From NCBI GenBank assembly GCA_017461565.1, contig JAFTXQ010000004.1:231160-295159 (forward strand): 64,000 bases of DNA, in the 5' to 3' direction. Source of the DNA: Oscillospiraceae bacterium (GTDB lineage Bacteria > Bacillota > Clostridia > Oscillospirales > Ruminococcaceae). Shown here piece after piece: positions 34,293 through 43,248 of this stretch (position 1 is its first letter; the number at the start of each line of letters is the position of its first letter). A model generated the notes under the pieces. It was not told where the DNA came from, made no database searches, and saw only the letters and a list, made by a program, of their open reading frames with translations. The position numbers and the translations under genes are program-made.

Positions 34293-34829
34293 CTATTTGA
34301 TTTCAAAATAAAAATGAAGAGATCTGTCTGCTAAAAAACTAACCATGCGATAATCGCCTGGAACAATTTCAGCAGCCACGATTTTATTGAGATCTTTTTT
34401 ACAGCCGGTTTCGACGTACCCGTCATTGTTGACAGCCATACAAAATAGCCATCCTGATTCGTCCTCCGAACCATCGCCATAATAAGGGAGCGTTACCCAT
34501 TCGGTGCCGTTGTAGAACTCGACATTAGATCGGTTATAGATCCAGAATCCCGTGTTCTTATTGTTGTTTTTGATAGAATATTCCACTACAGCATTGTCGG
34601 CACTATATGTATTGACGTCGGAATAAGCAACAATGTTTGAATAATCAGTTTCTTCATAAACGTTCAGGTCTGCAAACGATGATCCGGTGTGGAACTGGTG
34701 TAAGCCGGGATGAGGAGGAATATATGATGTGATCTCTTCCGAAACGGCAACAGTATTTTCCGTCTTATCGCACGCTGAAATAGAAAGTATTAGCATTGAA
34801 AGTAATAGCAGACAAGCGAATTTTTTCAT
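34293..34829 (-). CDS. Lipoprotein with Ig-like domain, function unknown
   Basis: A 178-residue lipoprotein; the signal ends SISAC with Cys20 lipidated. The body contains a predicted immunoglobulin-like beta sandwich, including IYNRSNVEFYNGTEWVTLPY and IVPGDYRMVSFLAD, of the kind found in Firmicutes surface lipoproteins. I do not know its role. It is monocistronic, with its own promoter divergent from the metallopeptidase gene. AAAGGAAG precedes the ATG. Confidence 0.75.
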   Translation of the reverse strand: MKKFACLLLLSMLILSISACDKTENTVAVSEEITSYIPPHPGLHQFHTGSSFADLNVYEETDYSNIVAYSDVNTYSADNAVVEYSIKNNNKNTGFWIYNRSNVEFYNGTEWVTLPYYGDGSEDESGWLFCMAVNNDGYVETGCKKDLNKIVAAEIVPGDYRMVSFLADRSLHFYFEIK

Positions 34830-34870
34830 AAACTATCACTTCCTTTCAAAGCAATAATATTATTAATAGA

Positions 34871-34899
34871 ATTATAACATCAACGAACAGTCGTGTCAA
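34871..34899 (-). promoter_or_regulatory. Promoter of the Ig-like lipoprotein gene
   Basis: Minus-strand TTGACA (34899-34894), 17-base spacer, TATAAT (34876-34871), both perfect. Confidence 0.88.
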
Positions 34900-34914
34900 C
34901 TATTTCATATTTTC

Positions 34915-34943
34915 TTGACAAAATCTTTACAGCATGATATACT
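34915..34943 (+). promoter_or_regulatory. Promoter of the YgjP-like metallopeptidase gene
   Basis: TTGACA (34915-34920), 17-base spacer, TATACT (34938-34943); divergent from the lipoprotein promoter with 15 bases between the -35 elements. Confidence 0.85.
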
Positions 34944-35003
34944 TAATCAAAAGTTGAGGATAGAAATCAAGACAGATAAAAATGAATAAGCGTGGAGGAA
35001 AAT

Positions 35004-35684
35004 GTGAAGACAATCAGCCTCCCCGACGGACGGGAGATAAAATACGAGCTGACCCGCAAGCGTGTAAAAAACATCAATATGCGGATAAAGCCTGACGGCA
35101 CAGTAAGCGTTTCGGCAAGCACCCGTGTGGCGGTGAAATACATAGAGCAGGTGCTTACCGAGCGTGCCGACTACATATTTGAAGCGGCAAAGCACCTTCA
35201 GGAGCGTGAACAGCGAAGCGAGATAACCTCGGATAAGATGCGATGGCTTGGTAAGGAGTATCCTGTGAGAGTGATACGGAATTTCAGCGAAAGGGTCGCT
35301 CTTGAAGAAAATGAGCTTCGGGTGTTTACTACTCATCCTGATGAGGCACAGGCGATGCTTGTGAAGTGGACGGAGGAACGTTTCACCGAACTGATAAGGG
35401 AGCTAAATTCCGAGGTCAGGAATGCCTTGCAGAGTTCGGGTCTTACACCGCCGCCTACGAGGATATCCATAAAGGATATGAAGAGTCGCTGGGGGAGCTG
35501 CTCCTATACAAGGGGGCATATCTCGATAAACCGCCGACTTATGGCATATCCGAGAGAAACGGTGCTGTCGGTATTGTGGCACGAATATGCGCACTACTGG
35601 CACCACGACCACTCGGAAAGGTTCTACGCATTTTTGCAGCAGCATTTCCCTGAGTACCGAAAATGGAATAACTTATTAAAATGA
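35004..35684 (+). CDS. YgjP-like (DUF45) zinc metallopeptidase
   Basis: A 226-residue protein of the YgjP/SprT-like group with the zinc motif HEYAH (His193, Glu194, His197) and a third ligand in the following HHDHSERFY. The N-terminal half is a beta-rich domain (KRVKNINMRIKPDGTVSVSA) and the middle has the family signature RWLGKEYPVRV and KSRWGSCS. The substrate is unknown for the family. Start is taken at GTG 35004, which has GGAGG five bases upstream; a GTG at 34992 would include that site in the coding region. Confidence 0.82.
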   Translation: MKTISLPDGREIKYELTRKRVKNINMRIKPDGTVSVSASTRVAVKYIEQVLTERADYIFEAAKHLQEREQRSEITSDKMRWLGKEYPVRVIRNFSERVALEENELRVFTTHPDEAQAMLVKWTEERFTELIRELNSEVRNALQSSGLTPPPTRISIKDMKSRWGSCSYTRGHISINRRLMAYPRETVLSVLWHEYAHYWHHDHSERFYAFLQQHFPEYRKWNNLLK

Positions 35685-35708
35685 GCGCATATTAAATATG
35701 CGCTTTTG
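35684..35708 (+). terminator. Terminator overlapping the metallopeptidase stop
   Basis: Stem AGCGCATAT (35684-35692) with ATATGCGCT (35696-35704), loop TAA, followed by TTTTGATTTT. The stem begins in the stop codon. Confidence 0.8.
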
Positions 35709-35736
35709 ATTTTGCGAAAAAAATTATTAAAATCGC

Positions 35737-35765
35737 TTGACAAATTAATAATTGTATGATACTAT
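35737..35765 (+). promoter_or_regulatory. Promoter of the RHH protein-clpB operon
   Basis: TTGACA (35737-35742), 17-base spacer, TACTAT (35760-35765). The start near 35772 places the RNA 5' end only about 20 bases before the TTG start codon. No CtsR- or CIRCE-like repeat is visible around it. Confidence 0.75.
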
Positions 35766-35790
35766 TATTAACAGAGAGGAAGTGACTTGT

Positions 35791-36444
35791 TTGCAGAAGA
35801 ATATATACAGCCTTGTCCTTTCAGACAGTGTTGTGGAGGCTGTGGATGATCTGGCACGTGCAGCAGGGTTGAGCCGTTCTGCTATGATAAATCAGATACT
35901 TGCGGAGAGGGTGGCGTACACCACTCCCGAGATGCGCCTTAAAGAGGTGTTGGCAGCAGTGCAGCGCTCCATGAACGAGGGGTTCTATTTTCTGGAACAG
36001 CCTACAGCGGCTACATTGTCGTGTCGTACTGCGCTGAAATACCGTTACAAGCCCACTGTAAGATACTCGGTGGAGATTTTCTCACGAGGCGGCAAAAAAG
36101 CAGGAGAGCTTAAGGTGTCCTTCCGCACACAGAATGTGCAGCTTATCAACGATCTTACAGGATTTTTCCGATGCTGGGCGGGACTGGAGCAGAAGTACAT
36201 CGCTTCAAAGGTATCGCAGGATATATTGTATACGATAGAGAGCGGCAGATTCACAAGGACGCTGAATATGCCCACGGAGAATATTTCGGACGAGCTCCTC
36301 GGCAGTGCCGTGGCGGACTATATGGCGATGTTTGATGGGGCTATGAAGCAGTATTTCACCTATCTCCCTGATACGGTGACGGCTTCGGCGGCAGCCGAGC
36401 GCAGCTATACTGCGGATATCACAAGGCAGAGAGTAATAATATGA
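35791..36444 (+). CDS. Ribbon-helix-helix domain protein upstream of clpB
   Basis: A 217-residue protein whose first 45 residues look like a CopG-type ribbon-helix-helix (IYSLVLSDSVVEAVDDLARA, then GLSRSAMINQIL). The remaining 170 residues (beta-strands such as KPTVRYSVEIFSRG) match nothing I know. The TTG at 35791 is chosen because GAGAGGAAG precedes it and the longer frame would start before the predicted transcription start. clpB follows after 27 bases and has no promoter of its own, so this protein is cotranscribed with it and could regulate it. Confidence 0.65.
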   Translation: MQKNIYSLVLSDSVVEAVDDLARAAGLSRSAMINQILAERVAYTTPEMRLKEVLAAVQRSMNEGFYFLEQPTAATLSCRTALKYRYKPTVRYSVEIFSRGGKKAGELKVSFRTQNVQLINDLTGFFRCWAGLEQKYIASKVSQDILYTIESGRFTRTLNMPTENISDELLGSAVADYMAMFDGAMKQYFTYLPDTVTASAAAERSYTADITRQRVII

Positions 36445-36471
36445 CATCCGTATAATAAAGGAGGAATTGAA

Positions 36472-39066
36472 ATGAATCCGAACAAATTTACACAAAAATC
36501 CCTTGAGGCGATACAGTCTGCGCAGGATCTTTCTGTAAGCTATCAGAACAACTGCGTAGAGCAGGAGCATCTGCTTTATTCGCTGCTTTCGCAGGAGAAC
36601 GGACTTGTGCCGCAGATACTCACCAGAATGAACATTGATGCTGCGGCGGTTGAGCAGGCGGCACTGAAATTTGTGGAGGGGCTGTCCCGTGTCTCGGGCA
36701 GCGGACGAGAGGCAGGAAAGATCTTTGTTTCACCTGACCTTGACAAGGTACTGACCGAGGCTGAGTCGCAGGCAGACCGCATGAAGGACGAGTATGTTTC
36801 GGTGGAGCACCTTTTCATCGCACTTGTTGAGAAAGCGGGAAGCGGTGTAAAGGGCATCTGCAAGAGCTTCGGCATTGAAAAGGACAAGCTGCTCAAGGCA
36901 CTTTCCGAGATACGTGGCAGTGCAAGAGTGACCTCGCAGAATCCCGAGGACACTTATGATGTACTGAAAAAGTACGGACAGGATCTTGTGGAGCTTGCAA
37001 GGCAGAACAAGCTTGATCCTGTTATCGGCCGTGACAGCGAGATAAGAAATGTTATCCGTATCCTCTCACGTAAGAGCAAGAACAATCCTTGCCTTATCGG
37101 TGAGCCGGGTGTAGGTAAGACCGCTATTGCAGAGGGTCTTGCACTGAGAATAGTACGTGGCGATGTTCCTGCAAACCTTAAGGACAGAAAGCTTTTCTCG
37201 CTGGATATGGGCAGCCTTATCGCAGGCGCAAAGTATCGTGGCGAGTTTGAGGAGCGTCTTAAGGCAGTTCTTCAGGAGGTAAAAAAGAGCGAGGGCAAGA
37301 TACTGCTGTTTATTGATGAGCTGCATCTGATCGTCGGCGCAGGCAAGACGGATGGTGCCATGGATGCAGGCAATATCCTGAAGCCCATGCTTGCAAGAGG
37401 CGAGCTTCACTGTATCGGTGCGACCACTCTTGACGAGTATGCAAAATATATTGAAAAGGATCCCGCTCTTGAAAGACGTTTCCAGACCGTTCTTGTTGAC
37501 GAGCCTACGGTCGAGGACACTATCTCCATCCTCAGGGGACTCAAGGAACGCTACGAGGTATTCCACGGCGTAAAGATCCACGATAATGCGATAATCGCAG
37601 CGGCGACCCTTTCAAGCCGATATATCACTGATCGTTTCCTGCCCGATAAGGCGATAGATCTTATCGACGAGGCGTGTGCGATGATACGCACCGAGATGGA
37701 CAGTATGCCGACAGAGCTTGACGAGATACGCCGCAGCATTATGCAGCATGAGATAGAGGAAGCAGCACTGAAAAAAGAGACTGACAAGCTTTCTCAGGAG
37801 CATCTTGCGGATATCCAGAAGGAGCTTGCCGAGATGCGTGAGAAGTTCTCCGCTATGAAAGCAAAGTGGGAGAACGAAAAGGCTGCCATCACCAAGGTGC
37901 AGGAGCTGCGCAAGGAGATAGAGCAGACCAATGCGGACATAGAGAAAGCAAAGCGTGAATACAACCTGAACAAGGCTGCTGAGCTGCAGTACGGTACTCT
38001 CCCAACATTACAGGCAGAGCTTGCAAAGGAAGAGGAGCTTGCGGAGCAGGCAAAGGCAAATTCGCTGCTGCGTGACAAGGTCTCCGACGAGGAGATCGCA
38101 CGTATCGTTGGCAGATGGACAGGCATCCCTGTGCAGAAGCTTGTTGAGGGAGAGAGGCAGAAGATACTCGGACTTGCGGATACGCTGCATAAGCGTGTCA
38201 TCGGACAGAATGAGGCTGTTGACAGAGTCACTGAGGCCATCATGCGTTCCCGTGCAGGTATAAACGATCCCAGGAAGCCGCTTGGTTCGTTCTTGTTCCT
38301 CGGCCCTACGGGCGTGGGTAAGACCGAGCTTGCCAAGGCTCTTGCCGAAGCACTGTTTGACGATGAACACAATATCGTCCGTCTTGATATGAGTGAATAC
38401 ATGGAGAAGCACTGCGTTTCCCGTCTTATTGGTGCGCCTCCCGGATATGTCGGCTACGAGGAGGGCGGACAGCTCACTGAAGCAGTGCGCAGAAAGCCCT
38501 ATTCCGTGGTTCTTTTCGACGAGGTGGAGAAAGCCCATCCTGATGTGTTCAATGTGCTTTTACAGGTGCTTGACGATGGCCACGTTACCGACAGCCAGGG
38601 CAGAGTGGTGGATTTCAAGAACACTATCATCATCCTGACATCAAACCTCGGTTCGCAGTTCATTCTTGAGGGCATAAATGAGAACGGCGAGATATCCGAG
38701 GAGGCTCGTGAGAATGTCGAGAGCCTGCTTAAACGCTCATTCCGTCCCGAGTTCCTCAACCGTCTTGACGAAACTGTATTCTACAAGCCGCTGACAAAGG
38801 ACGAGATATTCGGTATCATTGATCTTCAGGCGGCATCGCTTAAGAAGCGACTCAAGGAAAAGCAGCTTGATCTGGTCATCTCTGACGAGGCAAAGCAGTT
38901 CATAGTAGAGTCAAGCTACGATCCGATCTATGGTGCAAGACCGCTCAAGAGATATATGCAGCGTCACCTTGAAACTCTTATCGCAAAGGAGATCCTTGCA
39001 GATAAGGTACATCAGGGCGCTACTATAAGCATTGGCGTAAAGGATGAAGCACTTTGCGTAATGTGA
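36472..39066 (+). CDS. clpB: ATP-dependent disaggregase ClpB
   Basis: An 864-residue Hsp100 chaperone that, with DnaK, pulls proteins out of aggregates. In order: Clp N domain (1-145), AAA+ domain 1 with Walker A GEPGVGKT (210-217), the long coiled-coil M domain (about 410-530), AAA+ domain 2 with Walker A GPTGVGKT (611-618), and the small C-terminal domain. Full length for the family; the M domain separates it from ClpC and ClpA. AAGGAGG precedes the ATG. Coexpression with the RHH gene is implied by spacing. Confidence 0.97.
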   Translation: MNPNKFTQKSLEAIQSAQDLSVSYQNNCVEQEHLLYSLLSQENGLVPQILTRMNIDAAAVEQAALKFVEGLSRVSGSGREAGKIFVSPDLDKVLTEAESQADRMKDEYVSVEHLFIALVEKAGSGVKGICKSFGIEKDKLLKALSEIRGSARVTSQNPEDTYDVLKKYGQDLVELARQNKLDPVIGRDSEIRNVIRILSRKSKNNPCLIGEPGVGKTAIAEGLALRIVRGDVPANLKDRKLFSLDMGSLIAGAKYRGEFEERLKAVLQEVKKSEGKILLFIDELHLIVGAGKTDGAMDAGNILKPMLARGELHCIGATTLDEYAKYIEKDPALERRFQTVLVDEPTVEDTISILRGLKERYEVFHGVKIHDNAIIAAATLSSRYITDRFLPDKAIDLIDEACAMIRTEMDSMPTELDEIRRSIMQHEIEEAALKKETDKLSQEHLADIQKELAEMREKFSAMKAKWENEKAAITKVQELRKEIEQTNADIEKAKREYNLNKAAELQYGTLPTLQAELAKEEELAEQAKANSLLRDKVSDEEIARIVGRWTGIPVQKLVEGERQKILGLADTLHKRVIGQNEAVDRVTEAIMRSRAGINDPRKPLGSFLFLGPTGVGKTELAKALAEALFDDEHNIVRLDMSEYMEKHCVSRLIGAPPGYVGYEEGGQLTEAVRRKPYSVVLFDEVEKAHPDVFNVLLQVLDDGHVTDSQGRVVDFKNTIIILTSNLGSQFILEGINENGEISEEARENVESLLKRSFRPEFLNRLDETVFYKPLTKDEIFGIIDLQAASLKKRLKEKQLDLVISDEAKQFIVESSYDPIYGARPLKRYMQRHLETLIAKEILADKVHQGATISIGVKDEALCVM

Positions 39067-39080
39067 TACGATAAAAATGA

Positions 39081-39118
39081 CCGCCTCAGGCATCATGAAC
39101 CTGAGGCGGATTTTGTTG
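39081..39118. terminator. Terminator between clpB and EAL gene
   Basis: Perfect stem CCGCCTCAGG (39081-39090) with CCTGAGGCGG (39100-39109), followed by ATTTTGTTGTT. Placed between convergent genes, so possibly bidirectional. Confidence 0.9.
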
Positions 39119-39126
39119 TTATGAGG

Positions 39127-42100
39127 TTATTTATCGGTCTTGATTATTTCTTCAAAACTGCTTACGGGCATGGGCTTGTAATAGTAATAACCCTGTATCA
39201 TATCGCATCCCAGCTCACGCAGGAAGCTTACCTGCTCGTCAGTTTCAACGCCTTCAGATACTGTAGAGAAGTTAAGGTTTTTAGCAAGATCCACGATAGA
39301 GGTGATGACCTTCTTATTCTTCTCGGTAAGGGCATTCCTCAGGAAGAATCCGCCGTCGATCTTAAGCGTATCAAATGGCAGCAGCGTAATGAGGTTGAGA
39401 GAAGAATAGCCCGAGCCGAAGTCGTCTATTGAGATGCGGAAGCCTGCATCCTTAAGCTGAGTCATAGCATCCAGCAGCTTGTTCATGTTTTCCGTCAGCA
39501 TACTTTCGGTTATCTCAAGCTCTATCTTGTCACGAGGTACGCCGAGGTTATCCACAAGGGCACATATCTTGGACGGGAAGGTTTCATCTCGCATGTGGTG
39601 TCGGGATACATTGAGCGAAATGAGCGGGACTTCGATGCCGTCACGCATCCAGCGCTTTATGTCTGCGATGGCACGTCGGTAGATGGCAAAATCCATATCG
39701 GCAATGAAGCCGTTCTGTTCAAACAGCGGAACGAATTTTCCGGGCGATATCATCTCTCCGTTGGGTCTTATCCAGCGCACCAATGCCTCAGCGCCCTTTA
39801 TCTCGCCTGTTATTGGGTTAACCTTAGGCTGATAGAAAACCTTGAACTCGTCGTTTTCCAGTGCCTCCAGCATATGGGCTTCAATATACTGGCGTGTCTG
39901 AAGCTTTTCACGCAGCGTGTTGTCGTAGAAGGCTATCATATTGCTGGTATAATACGCCTTGTCCTTGACAGTTTTTTGTGCGATTATCGCCCTGTCGAGT
40001 GACGACATTATACCTGCACTCTCGCCGCTAAGCTCATATACTCCTGCAATCAGGTATATTTGCATACCGCATTTTTCAAGCACCTGACTTTGGGCACTCT
40101 GAAGCATCTGCTTTAATCGTGTCAAAAGATCGTCAGAGCTTCCGTTGTGATAGAGAGCAATGAAGCGTGCGCCTTCAGAGCGGCAAAGAAGCTCATTGGC
40201 GCCAAGCGTGGACGACAGTATATCCGACACAGCAATAAGCACTGAGTTACCGAATTCATATCCTTTTGTTTCGTTTAATCGGCGGAAATTTGCGATATTT
40301 ATAACAGTGATAAAGCCGCAGTCGGGATTCTGGGCTGTAATACGCATAGCGTCCAGTGCAAATTTATCAAAGCCAAGCACGCCGGTCAGCGTATCTCGTG
40401 TCTGTATCTTGCTGATACAGTTCGTTATATCTGTGGTGCTTACAGCGAAGCGTTCTTTGCCGTCTCTATTATCGTACGGAGAAGCAGCTATATCTACCCA
40501 ACGGTTGGATTTCTCGTAATAATGCGCACATGAGGCATTCAGCTTTCCCGCTTTCAGCTGATGTGTAGGACAGTCTTCGCAGGGGGAGTCGAGATCTCGT
40601 ATCTTACGATAGCATACATCTCCCCGCTTTAAGCCATAGGCTCTTTCTGCATTTTGACCCACATAATCCACCTCGTATGTGTCCGGGTCTATGGTAAAGC
40701 CTTCAATATTCAGATTGTTTATAACGGCGCCAGCAAAATCCATTTGCTTGACAAACTGCTGTTTTTCGTAGAAGCTTGTAAAAAGACGGTTCAACGTGTT
40801 GACAAGCATATCGATAAGTATTATGTCAGCCTCCTGCCAGGTCACAATACTGTCTGCCACAAACGCTACGTAGCCTGATACCAGACTGGATGCGAATACA
40901 GGGCTGACTACTGCACATACTGCGCCGTTTGCGAATTCCAGACCGTATTCACTGAGATTTCCGAGCTCGAGGGTGGCTGTGATCCGCTTTTGTTTAGATA
41001 AAAGATCTCCAAGCTTTGATTGATCGCAAGTTGGTATTACCGAAGGGAGTGTAGGATCGTATTTTTGTTTGCCATCAATACTCCATGGCATATACATTTC
41101 AGGGTTTCCGTTTTCAAGAAACCGGCAGAAATATACATGGCTTGATCCTGTATATTTTCCTATCTCGCATATTGCACTCACCAGTGCTTCGTGACAATGC
41201 TCCACATCGATAAGTGATGAATTTATAAGTTGATATATGGCTTCTGCTCCTGCGGCACCTTTGACATTATCGTATTTTGAGGCATTTGTGCCACTGGCGA
41301 ATTTCATTGATGCCATTGAGGAATTATACTGAATATATCCGTTTCCACCCTTGGATCTTGCTACGCTCAAGGCAGTACAGGCTTCTGTAAACACTGTTTC
41401 ATAGCTTTTGTTTGATCTGAAAATGGAAATACCTACGCTTATTGATGCTGTTTTGCCTGTTGTTTCATCACTTAGTCTGAAGTCATAAAATCTGTAAATA
41501 AGACGTGATGCGATAGCGTTGAGGTTCGGGATATCGCTGAATTTCACATAGAACACAAACTTTTCATCGTCTGCGCAGGAGAATATACTTCCCTGTTCTA
41601 CCGCACTTTGTGATTCAAGTATCTTTGCGATAGAGCGGCGCATATTTTCTATATCACATTCGGGTGAAGCACAAAGCTCGCTGTAATTATCAAGTCCGAC
41701 TACAAGAAGCGCAGAATTTTTAAATCCCTTTTCCTGCGCACGCTGTTCGGCAAGCTCTGCAAAAGCATCGTAAACAAGTGCGCCTGTCAGTGCGTCGTGA
41801 CGGTTGTCGCTTGTTATGCCTGCACCGCCCTTTTCCTCTGTGACATCGAGAGTCCTTCCTATAATGCGCAGCGGCTTCCCATTGTCATCGTAGATGGTCT
41901 TACCCTCATATCTGAACCAGACTATATCGCTGTAATCGTTGATGACACGGACATCGTAGTATATTTCCTTGTCGCCTCGCTCCATAGCATCGCACATTTT
42001 ATGGAACACAGGGATATCATCGGAGTATACCGATCCCCAGCTTATTATCGTATCTCTGAAATTACGGATAGGGTCCAGATTGGATTCGTATATGCCGTTG

Positions 42101-42291
42101 AGTTTTTTGTACTGATAGCAGATATCGTCGGCTATGTCATATTCCCACAGACCGAAATTGCTGTATTCCGAAGATATCCTTACCTTAAGGTTTTCGGCAC
42201 GTACAGCAAGCTTGAGCGATGTCACCTGCTGTTTTGCTTCTGCAAGCTGCTGTTCAAGCTCTGCTATTCTTGTTTCGTTGTCAACACTCAT
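39127..42291 (-). CDS. Cytoplasmic cyclic-di-GMP phosphodiesterase: PAS, GGDEF-like, GAF-like, PAS-like, GGDEF-like, EAL
   Basis: A 1054-residue signalling protein with no membrane segment. A short coiled coil starts it, then a PAS domain (about 40-150), a GGDEF-fold domain with the signature replaced by ADDEKF, a GAF-like region (about 350-520), a second PAS-like domain with a Cys pair (CEDCPTH), a second GGDEF-like domain with SEGARF, and an EAL domain. The EAL domain keeps its key residues: GAEALVRW, LNVSRHHM, ELEITES, IDDFGSGYSSL, LKIDGGF and SEGVET. It should therefore hydrolyse cyclic-di-GMP, with the other domains sensing signals. A TTAGGAGG site precedes the ATG. Confidence 0.9.
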   Translation of the reverse strand: MSVDNETRIAELEQQLAEAKQQVTSLKLAVRAENLKVRISSEYSNFGLWEYDIADDICYQYKKLNGIYESNLDPIRNFRDTIISWGSVYSDDIPVFHKMCDAMERGDKEIYYDVRVINDYSDIVWFRYEGKTIYDDNGKPLRIIGRTLDVTEEKGGAGITSDNRHDALTGALVYDAFAELAEQRAQEKGFKNSALLVVGLDNYSELCASPECDIENMRRSIAKILESQSAVEQGSIFSCADDEKFVFYVKFSDIPNLNAIASRLIYRFYDFRLSDETTGKTASISVGISIFRSNKSYETVFTEACTALSVARSKGGNGYIQYNSSMASMKFASGTNASKYDNVKGAAGAEAIYQLINSSLIDVEHCHEALVSAICEIGKYTGSSHVYFCRFLENGNPEMYMPWSIDGKQKYDPTLPSVIPTCDQSKLGDLLSKQKRITATLELGNLSEYGLEFANGAVCAVVSPVFASSLVSGYVAFVADSIVTWQEADIILIDMLVNTLNRLFTSFYEKQQFVKQMDFAGAVINNLNIEGFTIDPDTYEVDYVGQNAERAYGLKRGDVCYRKIRDLDSPCEDCPTHQLKAGKLNASCAHYYEKSNRWVDIAASPYDNRDGKERFAVSTTDITNCISKIQTRDTLTGVLGFDKFALDAMRITAQNPDCGFITVINIANFRRLNETKGYEFGNSVLIAVSDILSSTLGANELLCRSEGARFIALYHNGSSDDLLTRLKQMLQSAQSQVLEKCGMQIYLIAGVYELSGESAGIMSSLDRAIIAQKTVKDKAYYTSNMIAFYDNTLREKLQTRQYIEAHMLEALENDEFKVFYQPKVNPITGEIKGAEALVRWIRPNGEMISPGKFVPLFEQNGFIADMDFAIYRRAIADIKRWMRDGIEVPLISLNVSRHHMRDETFPSKICALVDNLGVPRDKIELEITESMLTENMNKLLDAMTQLKDAGFRISIDDFGSGYSSLNLITLLPFDTLKIDGGFFLRNALTEKNKKVITSIVDLAKNLNFSTVSEGVETDEQVSFLRELGCDMIQGYYYYKPMPVSSFEEIIKTDK

Positions 42292-42320
42292 TCCGTATCA
42301 CCTCCTAAGGGGGAATTTAA

Positions 42321-42369
42321 ATACACATATTTATATGTATATTATAGCTTATAGCCAAGCGTATGTCAA
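42321..42369 (-). promoter_or_regulatory. Promoter of the 1054-residue EAL gene with start-site palindrome
   Basis: Minus-strand TTGACA (42369-42364), 17-base spacer, TATAAT (42346-42341). Just downstream, around the expected start, ATACACATA and TATATGTAT (42321-42340) form a near-perfect inverted repeat that could be an operator or a 5' RNA hairpin. Confidence 0.8.
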
Positions 42370-42438
42370 GAGGTTGAAACTATTTGTGCAAAACTCACAA
42401 GCTAACATGTGAACTGGTAATAAGAAGGTTATATAAGA

Positions 42439-43191
42439 TCATGTCGTGCTGAAAAAGGCCGATGCAGCGTCAAGCGCCTGTGAAAGAAATTCAGGGCTGC
42501 GTGCCATACGGTGGTCGCTATCTTTTATAAGCAGGCTTGCTATATTGGGGTTAAGCTTAAGGAAAATTTCTGTATCCTCGGGTGCTACAAGCTCATCCTG
42601 TCCGGCGTATATCGTCATTATTCTGTTGTTGTTCCATTCGGGACGGGCATGCAGGCAGGACAGACTACAAAGCTCATCGTAGAATCGGTAGGGAATAGCA
42701 TAATTTCTTGACATACGTATGAAAAAACCGCTTTCTTCCGCCTTTTCCATGGTGAACTCAGGGTCCTGCATTTTGGATATGGTAATAAGCGTACGTGACA
42801 TATTTACCGCAGGGACCCTGAGGACTATCCTGTGGTACGGATCCCCGCTTTCAGATATACGATGGAGCATACACAGCCCTCCGAAGCTTGTTGCAAATGC
42901 GTACATAGATCCACCGATATTTTCTTCTATATACCATTCGATGCTTATTATCTCACTGATACATCTGTCGATCGAAAGTGCTTCGGCTGTCTCGGTACGC
43001 TCGCCGTGCGCAGGGAGATCCCAAGATAGCACGTTGAGTCCCTGGGGGGTTATGGTTTCTGCAAGGGCTGATATTGCGGCGCTTTCCTTGCTGCCGCCGA
43101 AGCCGTGCACAGCAAGAACAGTACCGTGTGGATGGTCAGCGCTATACAGCTTTGAGGGTATATTGTTTATTTTCAGATATTCTGTTTTCAT
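42439..43191 (-). CDS. Alpha/beta hydrolase
   Basis: A 250-residue hydrolase with AVHGFGGSKES (oxyanion loop), a nucleophile elbow ATSFGG, an Asp in YAGQDELVAPED and a His in KDSDHRMARSPEF, completing a Ser-Asp-His triad. The fold resembles cytoplasmic acylglycerol lipases or esterases; substrate unknown. No signal peptide. AAGGAG precedes the ATG. It lies 57 bases after the upstream EAL gene, with a weak hairpin in between, so partial cotranscription is possible. Confidence 0.8.
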   Translation of the reverse strand: MKTEYLKINNIPSKLYSADHPHGTVLAVHGFGGSKESAAISALAETITPQGLNVLSWDLPAHGERTETAEALSIDRCISEIISIEWYIEENIGGSMYAFATSFGGLCMLHRISESGDPYHRIVLRVPAVNMSRTLITISKMQDPEFTMEKAEESGFFIRMSRNYAIPYRFYDELCSLSCLHARPEWNNNRIMTIYAGQDELVAPEDTEIFLKLNPNIASLLIKDSDHRMARSPEFLSQALDAASAFFSTT

Positions 43192-43216
43192 GCTTGCTCC
43201 TTATGAGTAAATATAG

Positions 43217-43240
43217 TGGCGGGAGCGATAGCCCCCGCCA
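43217..43240 (-). terminator. Weak terminator or attenuator after the membrane EAL gene
   Basis: Stem TGGCGGG/CCCGCCA (43217-43223 with 43234-43240) with a ten-base loop. The minus-strand tail (CTATATTTAC) is only moderately T-rich, so some read-through to the hydrolase gene is expected. Confidence 0.45.
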
Positions 43241-43248
43241 TGATGATG

